This document shows positions 26,201-36,289 of a stretch of 64,000 nucleotides of DNA, one piece after another. Source of the stretch: Melieria omissa (Eukaryota; Arthropoda; Insecta; Diptera; Ulidiidae); NCBI GenBank assembly GCA_963971225.1, contig OZ020269.1, positions 109,377,486 to 109,441,485 of the forward strand, in the 5' to 3' direction. A program made the translations under genes and the position numbers. The notes beneath the pieces are model-generated. The model did no database searches, was not told the DNA's origin, and saw only the letters and a list, made by a program, of their open reading frames with translations. Numbering within the stretch: the first letter of the stretch is position 1; every line of letters starts with the position of its first letter.

Positions 26201-29200
26201 CAGACCATGCAACTTGGCTTCGGCGCGTCGCAAAGCGGCGTGCGTATACCTGCGTTGGCCACATCACAGTCGGCCAATGCCATATACGAGTATGAGCATA
26301 CGGAAGAGGGGCACAGTGAACGAGATGGTGGAGGCTTTATTGGCGAAAACGAATGGGTGCGGCGTTCAAATTCGCTGAACTCTATTCATATGCACGTTGA
26401 ATTCTCTGAAGATGATGAACTAGCAGTTTTAGTCGATCCCAACAAACGGAACGATGCGCCAGTTTTCCTTGAGCAAAATACTTCTGAATGGATAGAAGAG
26501 GAAGTTGGTGCAGCTCGTGCCCGTGAACCGCCCATACGTAAGACCAGAACTCAGAAAACGACCAAAGAGGCAAAGAAGACGAAGTCTAGCTCTAAAACTG
26601 CAACAACGGCTATCAAAGGTCGACGAAGGTTGCGCGATGCCACGCCAGACATGGATATCGACGTGGAATAATACGACCGAGTGAACCTACTCGTGTCCGA
26701 TCTCGTCAAATACCAATATATATTGATAGTTTTACGAATTTAAAGCATCAATTTAATTGCATCAACTCAACCTCAACCAAAATACAGTCATCATAGTGCT
26801 CGCTAATGAAAGTGCATTTACTTCTAATTTTAATTATATGATTTTTAACTTTGTAATTGACTCAATAATTATGTTCTTTTTACATTTAATATACATGAAA
26901 CGTTTCCATACTACCCTTGTATTGCTTAACACATCTAACAGTTGTAATCATTGCACTCATGCCTCAGAGTAACAAACGAAAGAACAGCAGCCTCTACCCA
27001 TTGCGACGATCGAGTTTTAAATAGTTGACAGTTTGAACTATATATTCTAACATGTATTTACATAATATTATTGAAGTCTGTATTTTACATTAGGGCGGCG
27101 GGAATCTGGTGCAGACTATACGACGTAGTTACAGCCTGAGCGATCTTTCAGAACCGGACATGCATCGTACACAGGATGAAGTAAATCTGCTCTTTGTTAA
27201 AGTCAATATTGGTACCATCTTTCTCCTCTTCATTCCTCTTTTATTCAGGTTGATGAAGTGATGACCATGAGAGCCCAGCCACGCATACTTCGTCCTCGCT
27301 TGCCAACATCAGTCGGTCGTTCAGCTTCCGGTACAAGGCACTCTACCGGCATGTACTTCTCAGAAGTTGATGTCGCCGCTAAGGGAAGTAGTGATTTGAA
27401 GTAAGTTACCCTCTAAGAATACACCACTTCAGTGAAATTCTAATTCAGAGTTATTTTCCAAACAAGCTTCAACATCAAGTCTTCGGAAGATATTAGTTCA
27501 GGTTATTCTAGTGCTGAGCCAATGCCCATTGGCCTGAGCAGGACTGCGTCGATGACAAATGCTTCCAAAAGTCGTTTGAAGACAAGGCGTACTGAGGTTT
27601 GTATTTGAAGTTAGACGTACATTTGTAGATTAGAAAAACGGTAGTAGAGCAGTATAGAAAATGTGGGACTATGTTCGAAAACAATGGTTTTCAAAAACGA
27701 AAATCTCGAATATTCACATTAAAAACAAAACGATAGGGAATACATTGTCGAAGTTGATACCTAGATTTTGAACCTCACACACATGGGACAGGCAACTAAA
27801 TATGTATTCACTTACTTAACTGGCCATAACAACGCGTTACTGGGTTACGGCCTGTTGCAAAAACTCTCTCCAGGCGTGTTTGCTGGCGCGCCTTCTGTAA
27901 TTGGTCACACCAAGAAATGACAGAGCGTCCTCACCTTGGTCCCTTTACCGGTGAAAAGTCTCCCTCTTTGCTGTCGACCTTCAACTACCACATCGAACAC
28001 TAACGGCAACTAAACACTCGGATATTTCCATAGGGGCCCCAGCACCACAATTTTCTTCAGAACTAATACTTTAATTGATTAACACTAATAATACTCCTCA
28101 ATACTTAGTATGTCCAGATTTGTAGCGAAATAGTATCCGTTTTTATTGGAAATAACTTTTCAGTACCCACCAACCGATCAGAGAAATGCCACACATTTTA
28201 ACGTACCCATGTCAATATGTAGTGGTTGGGAAGACGACATTTTGTTGGAGAATAAGATGTTCTATAATGCCGAATTCAGAAAACAACTCGAATTGTCGCC
28301 TACAGCTGATAAAATATGTAAAACTACAATTACAGAAACCTTGCGCAAAGAAAATGATTTCGTTACAGGCCATACGTCTGCGGAGAGGTTAGAGCCCGTA
28401 GTATGTACTGAAACCCGTAAAGCAGACAAAATTCTTTCTCAAATAAATGACACTAGTTCCACGGAAGAAGCGGATACCGTAGTTTCAGTATACCCACGCA
28501 TAGAAGAGCAAACACTAAGATCGAATCCGAGAATTTGTTATGTGTGAAGAGCAAAAATACGGCACAGAATATAATCGAAAGTGAAGACAAATCTTCGCTT
28601 GCCTCCGAACTTGAATCTGCTATTAGTGACGCATTTCCAGTTCGAAACCCCTTAACCCAGGCTTCAGATGCATCTGAAACTAGTATCGATGATAATGAAG
28701 AGTTTTTAGATGCCATATCATTGAATAGTGACATAATGGAACCTTTGCCTGTAGATGTGCTAATCAGAGATGATATTTTAGCATGTCCAGAGCCAAATGC
28801 GGTCATTCAAAAGCCCAAAGTCAGTCCAAAAGAACTTCAGGAAACTCTGCAAGAAATAAAGGATAGTTTTCGAGCTTCTATCGAATTCTCAGGAATGAAA
28901 CCAATTCCACAACAAGACTCTACTGCCCAACTTTATAGCAGTACGGCTCGCCGGCCGCTGCTGCACAACAAAGGCAAGGCACCTGCACCCCCATTACCAC
29001 CACGCTCAGTAAAAAGTGACTATGCGCCCACTATTGGCGGCCACGAGGACAACTGTGCAAATAACACAGTTTCGCCATGCTCGCATAAAGCATCGCTTGC
29101 GCCGCACCGCAGTATCTTTAAAAACATAAGATCAAATATTTTCCGCAGCAACAACGAAGCAAACCTTGCATCAGTTCCAAAAGAAGAAGAACAAAAGAAG

Positions 29201-29730
29201 ACCTGCGTTTTTGAAACAGAAATTTAAATGGGTTTTTAACAAAGTAAAGAAGTATGTGCCAAAAAACTATCATGTGTTCCCCTAAGCATTGTGTTGCTTG
29301 CGTTTTGTTGTTGTTTGCTCCAATGTAAAGTATGCAACGCTGATACTTGCCCTGCCTTTTCTCATCCGCCCTACAGACATATGATCGCCTGCCTGTGACT
29401 GTCTTTGTAAATAGAACTTTCTGCTAGTTAACCATAAGCTCTCGCGGTTATAATTGCGTACTAACACCAGATAGCGATATAGTGTACAAGCCGCTCAACG
29501 GCAACTATTTTGCACCGTTACACAATTGAAACTGTCATTATTTCTAAAGTATCGCACCGCCCTGTGCATGTGCTTCTTGTGAAATTGTATCCTTGCATTG
29601 TCAATTAATTCGTAACTTTTAATTTTAGGAAAAAGTTATGTCCGCCAGCTACACCACCCTTCCACGTACTAAAAAGTCTGAGAAGGTTGTTGCAAGTGCA
29701 GCCAAAACACGGAACAAATTGGAGAAGTAA
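23279..29730 (+). CDS. ReepA: ReepA, receptor expression-enhancing protein of the ER (whole gene)
   Basis: REEP/DP1/Yop1 proteins are hairpin membrane proteins that shape or link tubular ER to microtubules. The core exons are 23279-23310 ([10 protein letters not shown]), 25005-25077 ([15 protein letters not shown]), 25154-25351 and 25413-25526. They join in perfect phase to a 139-residue REEP core containing the family signatures [23 protein letters not shown] and PFYYEVKV. Three alternative 3' routes follow. One is 26204-26671. Another is 27094-27180, 27249-27400, 27467-27596 then 29629-29730. The third is the same middle exons then 28164-28547. Predicted proteins are about 294, 295 and 389 aa. 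The middle exons encode a Ser/Arg-rich tail ([24 protein letters not shown]) that looks like a phosphorylated cytosolic region. An alternative first coding exon starts at 24433. Confidence 0.9.
24433..25077 (+). CDS. ReepA: ReepA alternative first coding exon (long N-terminus)
   Basis: This is an open exon of 215 codons ending at a gtaagt donor after KNVKEY. The ATG at 24433 is preceded in frame by a TGA five codons upstream, so it is the natural start of this form. It adds about 180 residues before the REEP core: a Gln/Arg-rich start, an acidic patch (DFDDNEDNG) and a hydrophobic stretch ([13 protein letters not shown]). Base 25005 inside it is also a 3' splice site (tttcctgctttcag), used by the short form that begins at 23279. 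The same 73 bases are therefore reached either by splicing or by reading through. Confidence 0.7.
26204..26671 (+). CDS. ReepA: ReepA alternative terminal exon A
   Basis: It follows exon 25413-25526 in phase 0 through acceptor aacag at 26203 and encodes 155 residues to TAA. It begins [14 protein letters not shown], has an acidic middle ([17 protein letters not shown]) and ends in a Lys/Arg/Thr-rich tail before [11 protein letters not shown]. No domain is recognised. The acceptor's pyrimidine tract is weak. Coding bias and the clean phase support it. Confidence 0.65.
   Translation, partial: TMQLGFGASQSGVRIPALATSQSANAIYEYEHTEEGHSERDGGGFIGENEWVRRSNSLNSIHMHVEFSEDDELAVLVDPNKRNDAPVFLEQNTSEWIEEEVGAARAREPPIRKTRTQKTTKEAKKTKSSSKTATTAIKGRRRLRDATPDMDIDVE
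27094..27596 (+). CDS. ReepA: ReepA middle exons (27094-27180, 27249-27400, 27467-27596)
   Basis: Three exons in phase, separated by introns of 68 and 66 bp. They encode a tail beginning [20 protein letters not shown], followed by [19 protein letters not shown] and [19 protein letters not shown], which resembles the known ReepA C-terminal region after the REEP core. The tail is rich in Ser and Arg, with RSYSLS and RTASMT as likely kinase sites (inference). Confidence 0.85.
27805..28030 (-). mobile_element. RTE-type LINE 3' end fragment
   Basis: Read on the minus strand, the sequence ends with a tail like that of the RTE fragment at 49727-50500 (gttgttatggccag then ttaagtaagtg). The preceding ~180 bases are degenerate C-terminal coding (stop codons present). 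It is a 5'-truncated, dead copy in a ReepA intron. Confidence 0.6.
28164..28547 (+). CDS. ReepA: ReepA alternative terminal exon B
   Basis: It follows exon 27467-27596 in phase 0 via acceptor ttttcag and encodes 127 residues ([14 protein letters not shown]...) to TGA at 28547. Right behind it a 231-codon ORF continues in another frame. This exon probably once ran on, or still does through an unseen splice or frameshift (see 28458-29227). No known domain; acidic and Ser/Thr-rich. Confidence 0.55.
   Translation, partial: YPPTDQRNATHFNVPMSICSGWEDDILLENKMFYNAEFRKQLELSPTADKICKTTITETLRKENDFVTGHTSAERLEPVVCTETRKADKILSQINDTSSTEEADTVVSVYPRIEEQTLRSNPRICYV
28458..29227 (+). CDS. Continuation ORF of ReepA exon B in the -1 frame
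   Basis: This frame is open from just after a TAG at about 28455 to TAA at 29227 and overlaps the last 90 bases of exon B in a different frame. It encodes acidic, Ser-rich sequence ([39 protein letters not shown]), then a proline stretch ([16 protein letters not shown]) that resembles an SH3 ligand, then a basic end ([14 protein letters not shown]). The composition matches exon B, so I read it as the same protein displaced by one base. No start codon or acceptor of its own is evident. Confidence 0.5.
29629..29730 (+). CDS. ReepA: ReepA alternative terminal exon C
   Basis: It follows exon 27467-27596 in phase 0 through acceptor aattttag and encodes 33 residues beginning [19 protein letters not shown] and ending NKLEK, then TAA. 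The short Lys/Arg-rich end continues the basic tail before it naturally and is probably the main C-terminus. Confidence 0.75.
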   Translation, partial: EKVMSASYTTLPRTKKSEKVVASAAKTRNKLEK

Positions 29731-30750
29731 TAATTTTTTTGTCGGAGCTGTGGACCATTTTACATGGTTAGAAATCGATGGACTATTCTTGTGCTACATA
29801 TGTATAATAATTTACTTTCCTTGAGCCAATGTCGTAGATATGTATAAACATGTATAAGAAAACTAAAACACATCGCTGATGGCAAACTTGAAATTACATA
29901 CTTAGTAGTCACTTAAAGAATGTTTAAATATTATATTTTCAGTTCATATCTGACCACATCCAGTCGATCAGTCATTGACACAATAGTAGAAAATGGTTGG
30001 GCATTTAGGATACTAAAATGCGGAATCGCCATGTGTGGTTGTATAAGTAAAAATATTTCGAAAAGTATGAAAAAACTCTTAAAAGAAAATCCGAAGTTGT
30101 TTTTCACCAATGCAAACTAGTAGTCGTTTATTTCTATGTATTATATGCAAAAGTTGTCGATATGTTAAATATTCATCAATAATAATCGGTAGTTAAAAGG
30201 TGCAGACAAATTTCTCGGTCTAGAGAAGACAAGTGTGCAATATTATAGATTTTTCCCAATAATTTTTTAATTTAGTTGCAAGTCTCCGAACAAATATGAA
30301 CTTTCTGGGAGCGATTCCTATAGGTCGAAATATACTTTTGTAAATAGTATATTTTTAATTATGTAAGGACATTTAAAAGTAGTATTTCCGCTTAGGATGT
30401 CCTTTAACGAAATTCTATTAACTTCCTTGCATTTGCATAGTTGGCAATAATGAGAACGCGGTACAGTCACTATCGCCCTAGTTGTTTTAGTCAGCACAAT
30501 TCACCGGCAATGATTTTAGTGCTCAAATGTTATTACCTTAACGATTTATGATTTATGTAATTGTACCAGCACACTTCTGTTCACCATGTTCATGTTTTTC
30601 ATATGTAACTAGCTAAGCGAATATATTGCTAGTTATTAGTTAAGCGAGTATTGTTTAGAGTGTGATTTACTAAAGTTTCTTAGGAAGAATCGCAGTTGCA
30701 AGTTACATACTACGCGTATCCGTATTTACAGAAGAATCCACGCATGCAAA

Positions 30751-30937
30751 AATAAATCGATTGAAATAGCGGAAAAATGGCTGAATTAAGTACGTTTATA
30801 ATATACTTCAATGGCATTGCAAACCGTTTTGACTGATTTTTAGCGGGTAGTGTTGAGATTGAGTTGATGTGTAAGGCGAAACGGTACGGTCGACGAATGT
30901 GTCGCCGCTATCCTTGCCAAATATAAAAACGAATAAA
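30751..30937 (+). terminator. Candidate polyadenylation signals of ReepA
   Basis: AATAAA occurs at 30751-30756 and 30932-30937, 1.0-1.2 kb after the last ReepA stop codon. They are the first clustered canonical signals I noted downstream. Position only; no transcript data. Confidence 0.3.
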
Positions 30938-31940
30938 ATGTCAAAATGCATTACAATCATACTGTGGTCTATCATGTAACTATAAAAAAGGGGAAAATTG
31001 CTAACGAGCAGAACTTGTCTTCAAAGGGCAACAACGCTGCTGTGCCATGTGCACATGCGCCATTGCAAGCTGACCTTGACCTTGAAACTAATTTCATATC
31101 GCCTTGAGTATGGCAGTGTGGCTGGGATAGCACGGCCAGCTGCTATATTTGCACCTAAGGGCACAGTAACATACACACTCGCGCGCCACAGAACAAAGGC
31201 AGGCAAGCAAATCGCAACACGCAGAATTGCACTACCAGCGAGTCATCATCAGTCTCGCAATCTGCGCACCGCATTTTCACCATGGCGGTGACTGTACTTG
31301 TGCTAATGCTTGCACCACAGCCGCGTGTGCAAGTGGTGGATGGCAACAGACTGAGGAAAATGAAGACAAGACCACAAGAGATAAGCAGCAAGTAGGCAAC
31401 GGCAGGAATCTCCAGCCAGCCCAGCGACAACGCGCGGAGCGAAGTCAGCTGCAGCACCATGTGTTTAGTCGACCAGCCGGATTTATACTGCTGACAGAGA
31501 GCGGGACAAGACAAAGGGGAAAAGCAAGAACCTGAAATGTGTACAAGAACCACCACTATGGGGTTGATGAAAGGCAGGGTCGGCGCAGGCGCACAAACAC
31601 CGCTCCTGGGGGATAGGTGGAGAAACACACAAACTGATGAAGACAATGAAACAAGCGAGCGTGTTCTCAAATCAGCAGCTCCAGTATTTTAATTTACAAT
31701 TAAAAAACAATCACAGTGATATTTGAAATTTTATTCTGAAGGTTCGTGCTTCTGAGTTGGTTTCTCTGCTCTGTTCTGCTTCACTCTACCACGCTCTGTT
31801 CGCCGCTGCTACGAATTCGCTCCGGCTCCGACCGCGGTCATCTGACCTGCTTCGTTCCGCACTGGTTTTCATAGCACTTTCGCCTGGTTGCCGCGCAATC
31901 AAGTGGTCTCGATTACGGAGTAATCTACCATGAGCCAGCG

Positions 31941-31949
31941 TATATAAAG
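31941..31949 (+). promoter_or_regulatory. TATA-like motif
   Basis: TATATAAAG followed by GC-rich sequence in an otherwise unassigned block. It might be the promoter of a solo LTR. No downstream gene on this strand fits. Confidence 0.25.
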
Positions 31950-32272
31950 CGATCGGTGCTGCGACTTTAGCCAGGATCGGCTCGGCCCAGATCAGCTTTG
32001 GTGTGATGAAGAGTGAATGGAGTAGGCGGGCGTTGGTTGGCGTAGCGGCAGTGTGTCTGCTAATTTCGATCTTATTCATTCTTGTTCTGCTTCTGCTTCT
32101 TAGTCGTCTTCAACAAACAGTCAATTTAAACTTATGAGGGTCGTCCAAAGACGCAGCGCCACTTCATAATGGCTGCGTCTCGCTTCGGCCGGGCCGCAGC
32201 AGGCTCAGCTTGGAATTAGAGAATTGTTATTGGAAATGGGGGATTGTGGGGAAAGGAGTGTGAGTTTCGTTT

Positions 32273-32278
32273 TTTATT
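32273..32278 (-). terminator. CNBP: CNBP polyadenylation signal (AATAAA on minus strand)
   Basis: The plus strand reads tttatt 84 bases beyond the CNBP stop codon, in a T-rich setting. It is the closest canonical signal. Confidence 0.5.
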
Positions 32279-32361
32279 AATTTTTTTCTTCTTTTTTATT
32301 TGAATGAGTGGGTTATATTTGTAGCGTGTGTAAGTGATGGGCGAGCGGGTCGCGACGCATC

Positions 32362-32814
32362 CTAGTTGCGTCCGCCTTTCTCGTCACACTCGCGTCTCAG
32401 GTGGCCACTTTTGCCGCAGCCATAGCATGTCTTTGCCGTATCCGGGCAGTTCTTGGAGATGTGGCCCGTGCGGTTGCACTTGTAGCACGAGATGTTGCTG
32501 GCGCTGCGTTCGTTAAGCGCCTCCGGGCAGTTGCGCGCCCAGTGGCCCAGCTTGTTGCACTTGTAGCAAGTGGGATTGTCCGCCTGTGTGCACTCCTTCG
32601 AGATGTGACCGATGCCGTTGCAGCGGTAGCAGCGCTCCGCCTCCTCCGGGCAGGCGCGCGCGAAGTGCCCAAACTGATTGCACTTGTAGCACTTTTCGCG
32701 ATTGCCGCCGCGTCGCATGTCGCGACCACCTCCTCCTACCATGCCGCCACCGGCGTTGCAGTCGCGGGCAAAATGGCCTGGACGGTTGCACTTGTAACAC
32801 GTGGGAGCAGACAT
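32362..32814 (-). CDS. CNBP: CNBP/ZNF9-like CCHC zinc-finger nucleic-acid-binding protein
   Basis: A single coding exon of 150 aa. There are six CCHC knuckles of form CX2CX4HX4[71 protein letters not shown] and [14 protein letters not shown]. An RG/GG-rich linker ([16 protein letters not shown]) sits between knuckles 1 and 2. This is the layout of cellular nucleic-acid-binding protein, a cytosolic single-stranded RNA/G-rich nucleic-acid binder that promotes translation. The vertebrate protein has seven knuckles; fly forms have fewer. I start at the ATG at 32814 (MSAPTCYKC). The open frame extends 27 codons further up without matching the family and is probably 5' UTR. GC content is well above the neighbourhood. 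The gene is divergent from the PRADC1-like gene. Confidence 0.95.
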   Translation of the reverse strand: MSAPTCYKCNRPGHFARDCNAGGGMVGGGGRDMRRGGNREKCYKCNQFGHFARACPEEAERCYRCNGIGHISKECTQADNPTCYKCNKLGHWARNCPEALNERSASNISCYKCNRTGHISKNCPDTAKTCYGCGKSGHLRRECDEKGGRN

Positions 32815-33596
32815 TTTGGTGCGGTGCTTTCTTTGTGTCGCGGGTGCCTTAAGAACTAACAAGTCTTTGCCACAGTCCAAACGGTAAAACGACAACTAAT
32901 GCAGCACGTTCGACTCGGTGAAAATTGCTTTCACCACTCCACGCACTGAACACAAATCGAAATGGCTGCCGACGTCGACGTTAGCCCAACAGCGCCTCCG
33001 ACTAACCTTCGCAAAAATGCCCCCATGACACGAGCTGCTGCCGCGACCGGTCGGCGTTGCCATTCATGAGTATAGCGTTCGTATATCGAACACCACGTTT
33101 GTGGCGGCACAATATATATAATGTCACCATTTAGCTTATAATTACTTCTCAGTTTATTTTCACCATTATTAACGTAATTCTTAAGATTTAAATACCTAAA
33201 CTCTGCAAGTGTTTGACATCTCAAACAATCTATGCAACTATGAGATTTGCTAATGATAAATAATACTGCCTCGGTTTAGTATCTTTGTTTTCGCAATATT
33301 TACTAAAACAATTCAAAATACTTTGACTCTAAAATAGCGTTATCCAAAACATTAAGAGAGTGTGCTGTCCGTTTAACTTGGTATTATTGAGTGTTCTATG
33401 CAACCGTGCAGCCAACCAAGTCCTTCAACAATGCCCCTAAGCCAGTTCAGCCATTGTGACACGGATGATTTTAGTGCTGCCAATTTCCCGTACGTTGTTC
33501 ACTGTTTGGAAGCATGTACTTAACGTACTGCCTGTCTCCCCTACGTGTTGTGAACGTCAAAGACAGCCGGCCAACAAGCGATATAACGGAAGAATT
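32815..33596. promoter_or_regulatory. Shared divergent upstream region, CNBP (-) / PRADC1-like (+)
   Basis: The two start codons are 782 bp apart, head to head. The half near CNBP is GC-richer. A shared bidirectional promoter is plausible, but 5' UTR introns are likely and no core-promoter motif stands out. Confidence 0.4.
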
Positions 33597-34365
33597 ATGT
33601 GCACCGGAGGATGCTTTCAAGCCACGGTAACCGCGCTTTATCTACTATTTGGGACCATTGCAGTAAAAGGTAGTAAAGGGTGGAAGGAATAATAGTTAAG
33701 CATAGCTACGCTGAAAAAGCTGAAGCTTTTATATATTTCCCCAAATAGGTGTTCATCATCCGCCTTTGCACGACATCGTTACTACGCAGGACATCATAGC
33801 CGGTGATATATTTTTTGAAATCACTGACCCGACAGATCTCGAGTATACGTACAGACTGCGCCCAGCAAAAGATTTCGGTTCTTCGTTCTCTCGTCCACTT
33901 ATGGGCGTAGCTCTGGTATCGACTGTTCCTTCGGATGGCTGCACAAAACTACGCAACCACCGGGAGCTGCGAGGAAATGTGGCGCTTATTGAACGGGGGT
34001 AGGGTTTGCCGTTAACATACAAGTGCTTATTAGTGCTAATATATGTATTATACTTGTAACCCCGCCACAGGGAGTGTTCCTTTTTAAGCAAGACGATTAA
34101 TGCCGAGTTAGCTGGCGCTAGTGCAGCCATTATCACCGAGTTCAACAACGAATCCTCAGAGTTCGACTATTATATCGAGATGATTCACGACAACACCAGC
34201 CGAGATGCACAAATTCCGGCCGGGTTCCTATTGGGCAAGAATGGACTGATTATACGGTCGACTCTGCGACGCCTGAAACGATCGCACGCAATTATCAACC
34301 TGCCTGTTAATCTGACTTTTACTCCACCAGCGCAAATCAATCACCCGCCTTGGTTGGGCTGGTGA
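33597..34365 (+). CDS. PRADC1: PRADC1-like secreted protease-associated-domain protein, 3 exons
   Basis: Exons 33597-33669, 33749-33998 and 34071-34365 join in phase (1, then 2) to 205 aa. The N-terminus is a signal peptide (MCTGGCFQATVTALYLLFG). The rest is one protease-associated (PA) domain with the hallmark cores GVALVSTVPSDGC, NVALIERGECSF and AELAGASAAIITE, ending in the family tail INHPPWLGW. PRADC1/PAP21 proteins are small secreted glycoproteins with a PA domain but no protease. The human protein is about 188 aa, so this is full length. NES in FNNESSEF is a possible N-glycosylation site. The start is the ATG directly before the signal peptide; upstream codons in the same frame do not look coding. 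Confidence 0.9.
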
Positions 34366-35647
34366 GGTTCCGTTGCGAGTTTCGATGCTAAATGCGATTT
34401 AAACGCTATACCAACAACCAAAGTGCATTCTTATTCTAGTGACCAATCAGTTCCCAGTAGCAAAATGTGAAAAGGGCAGATATTATGTAAAAAGATTTTA
34501 ATATATAAGTCGTCATTAAGTAGGGCTTATTTCAGGCTGATAAGAAGTGGTGAAGACGGATATGTACATGAAGTACGGAGAAGTACCCTCCCATTGCGAC
34601 AGAGTGACGGCTCATTTAACTTACTCCATAAATTGCAAGACCACAACGACATCATATTGAAAAGTAATGAAACTGTTATAAGGCAGCATTGCATTATTGC
34701 AAAAGTATTAAATATTACTGTGGTTTTAAGCTCAGTCGAGCGTGTAAGGGGTACGACTGTAAGCGAAAATGTGAGCCAAGGTACCGGCGTTCTTATAACC
34801 TTAAGTTGTCTCTATTTCATTTGATTTTTTTAACGCCTCTAAGGCAGGTTTTATGAACTGATCTGCAATAATTGTATAGGTGATGTAAAGAATTAATTAC
34901 GGATCAATAAATTATAATTGCGTGTGTGAAGATTTAATACAAACACATTTCTTCATTGGAATGCAAAATGTGAGGAACATCATTCAATGTGGAAATGTGT
35001 ATTTTTTTTTGTCTCAGGTGGTTGGTAATGCTCTCAATAGGGAATTTCAAGTAAAAAGTCTATGTTCAAAACTGGCATAGAACTATAGGTAACTTTATTC
35101 TCGTAATCGGGCTGTCATGTCAGTTCTGTATGCATATACGCAACGGTTGATCGGTATTGCTTTGAAAGTACTGATGGTGTGATTGAAATTTTGATGTTGA
35201 AATTTTCATTGAATATGTATATATATGAAATTCATGTTGCATAACCATCATTCAGGATATTGGTATTGGTTACCATGCTTCTGGTGAAAACTAATTACAA
35301 TTGGTCAAAAGTAAGGTAAGTTGTTTTTTAGTCAAAAATATCCGGTCTACTCTGCTCAATTTCAATTGCTTTTTCTTGTTTTAATAAGGTCATACCACAG
35401 ATAACTCATACTTTTTTTGGCCGCTGGACATCTACTTGAGTTATCTGTGGATTTATTTTCTGGCAGGGCAAGTCTATAATTCGCGCGGGCACGTATTTCT
35501 AAAAGTTTTGAATATATACAATATCTGATGTTTTTGTGGACAAGTTCAATCGGGATCATTTGGAGTTTAGGAAATCCGAAAGTTTATAAACACTTTCGTC
35601 AGCTTGACACAGTGGGTCAATTAAAGTTCTTTTCAATTTTAGGGTAA
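34366..35647. other. 3' flank of PRADC1-like gene, no further gene
   Basis: AT-rich sequence with the presumed 3' UTR and then nothing recognisable. Open frames up to 76 codons carry no domain. Confidence 0.5.
34906..34911 (+). terminator. Candidate polyadenylation signal of PRADC1-like gene
   Basis: AATAAA about 540 bases after the stop codon. It is the first canonical signal I noted downstream. Confidence 0.35.
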
Positions 35648-36286
35648 GGGGCCGTTCAAATATTACGTAAGCAGATTTATTACAATTATTTACCCCCCCA
35701 TCCCCCTTGTCAGCAAAAGTAAGCAAAGCTCTTACTCCCTCCCCCCATGCTTACGTAAACATTTTTCAATTAAAAATGTATTTTTTTATATTATAATTAT
35801 AATGTTATAATTATAATTTTAAAAATAAGAAAATAGATCTAGGATAGAGATTAGATTTACTGATACAGTACTCAACATAGAGTAAGGGACAAAAATATTA
35901 TAATCTTACGAACATAACAAACTTATTTTAAATTTTTGGTACACATATTAAATTCAAATTAACAGTCTTCAGTCCATGAAACCCGAATCCTTGATTCTAA
36001 GTTTTCGATGACATTGGATTGCTTGGATTGCTGCTCAGTGTTGTGAGTCTGCTCACTTTCATCCGATTTTGGAATGTCTACGTCGTTCTCATCGAGCCAT
36101 TCAACATCATGGTGCTCTAAATTTTGAATAATGCACATCAGCACCATTGCCATTCGTGTAAAAAAGTAAATAACTACGGATGACGTAATCATCATCTAGA
36201 CTCCCCTACCCCCCATGTCATCCAAAATAAGCAAAACAAAGACCCCCCACCCCTCCATAGTGCTTACGTAATACTTGAACGGCCCC
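35648..36286. mobile_element. Harbinger-type MITE with TAA target duplication
   Basis: The left end GGGGCCGTTCAAATATTACG and the right end (reverse complement GGGGCCGTTCAAGTATTACG) pair over about 26 bases with a single mismatch. TAA flanks both sides (35645-35647, 36287-36289). C-rich tracts (ccccccca and similar) sit inside both ends. A three-base TAA duplication points to PIF/Harbinger. An internal minus-strand frame of 78 codons (35959-36195) is acidic and may be a scrap of the parent element's protein. Confidence 0.75.
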
Positions 36287-36289
36287 TAA

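Larger units (their letters stand above)
30120..32361. other. ReepA 3' flank and intergenic DNA before CNBP
   Basis: No coding gene is recognised. The stretch at about 31130-32130 is GC-richer than its surroundings and has long but domain-free open frames on both strands. A TATATAAAG lies at 31941. It could be a degraded solo LTR or a promoter region, but I found no pair of terminal repeats. Confidence 0.4.

Noticed and set aside
28146..28163. ATG-like start of the frame before ReepA exon B
   Set aside because: It lies within the intron upstream of a clear acceptor (ttttcag) that joins in phase with the previous exon.
31155..31670. 171-codon minus-strand frame with hydrophobic start
   Set aside because: A GC-rich patch with open frames on both strands; no domain and no splice or start context.
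32397..32859. Several frames of 95-152 codons on both strands around 32.4-32.9 kb
   Set aside because: Shadows of the GC-rich CNBP coding sequence in other frames.
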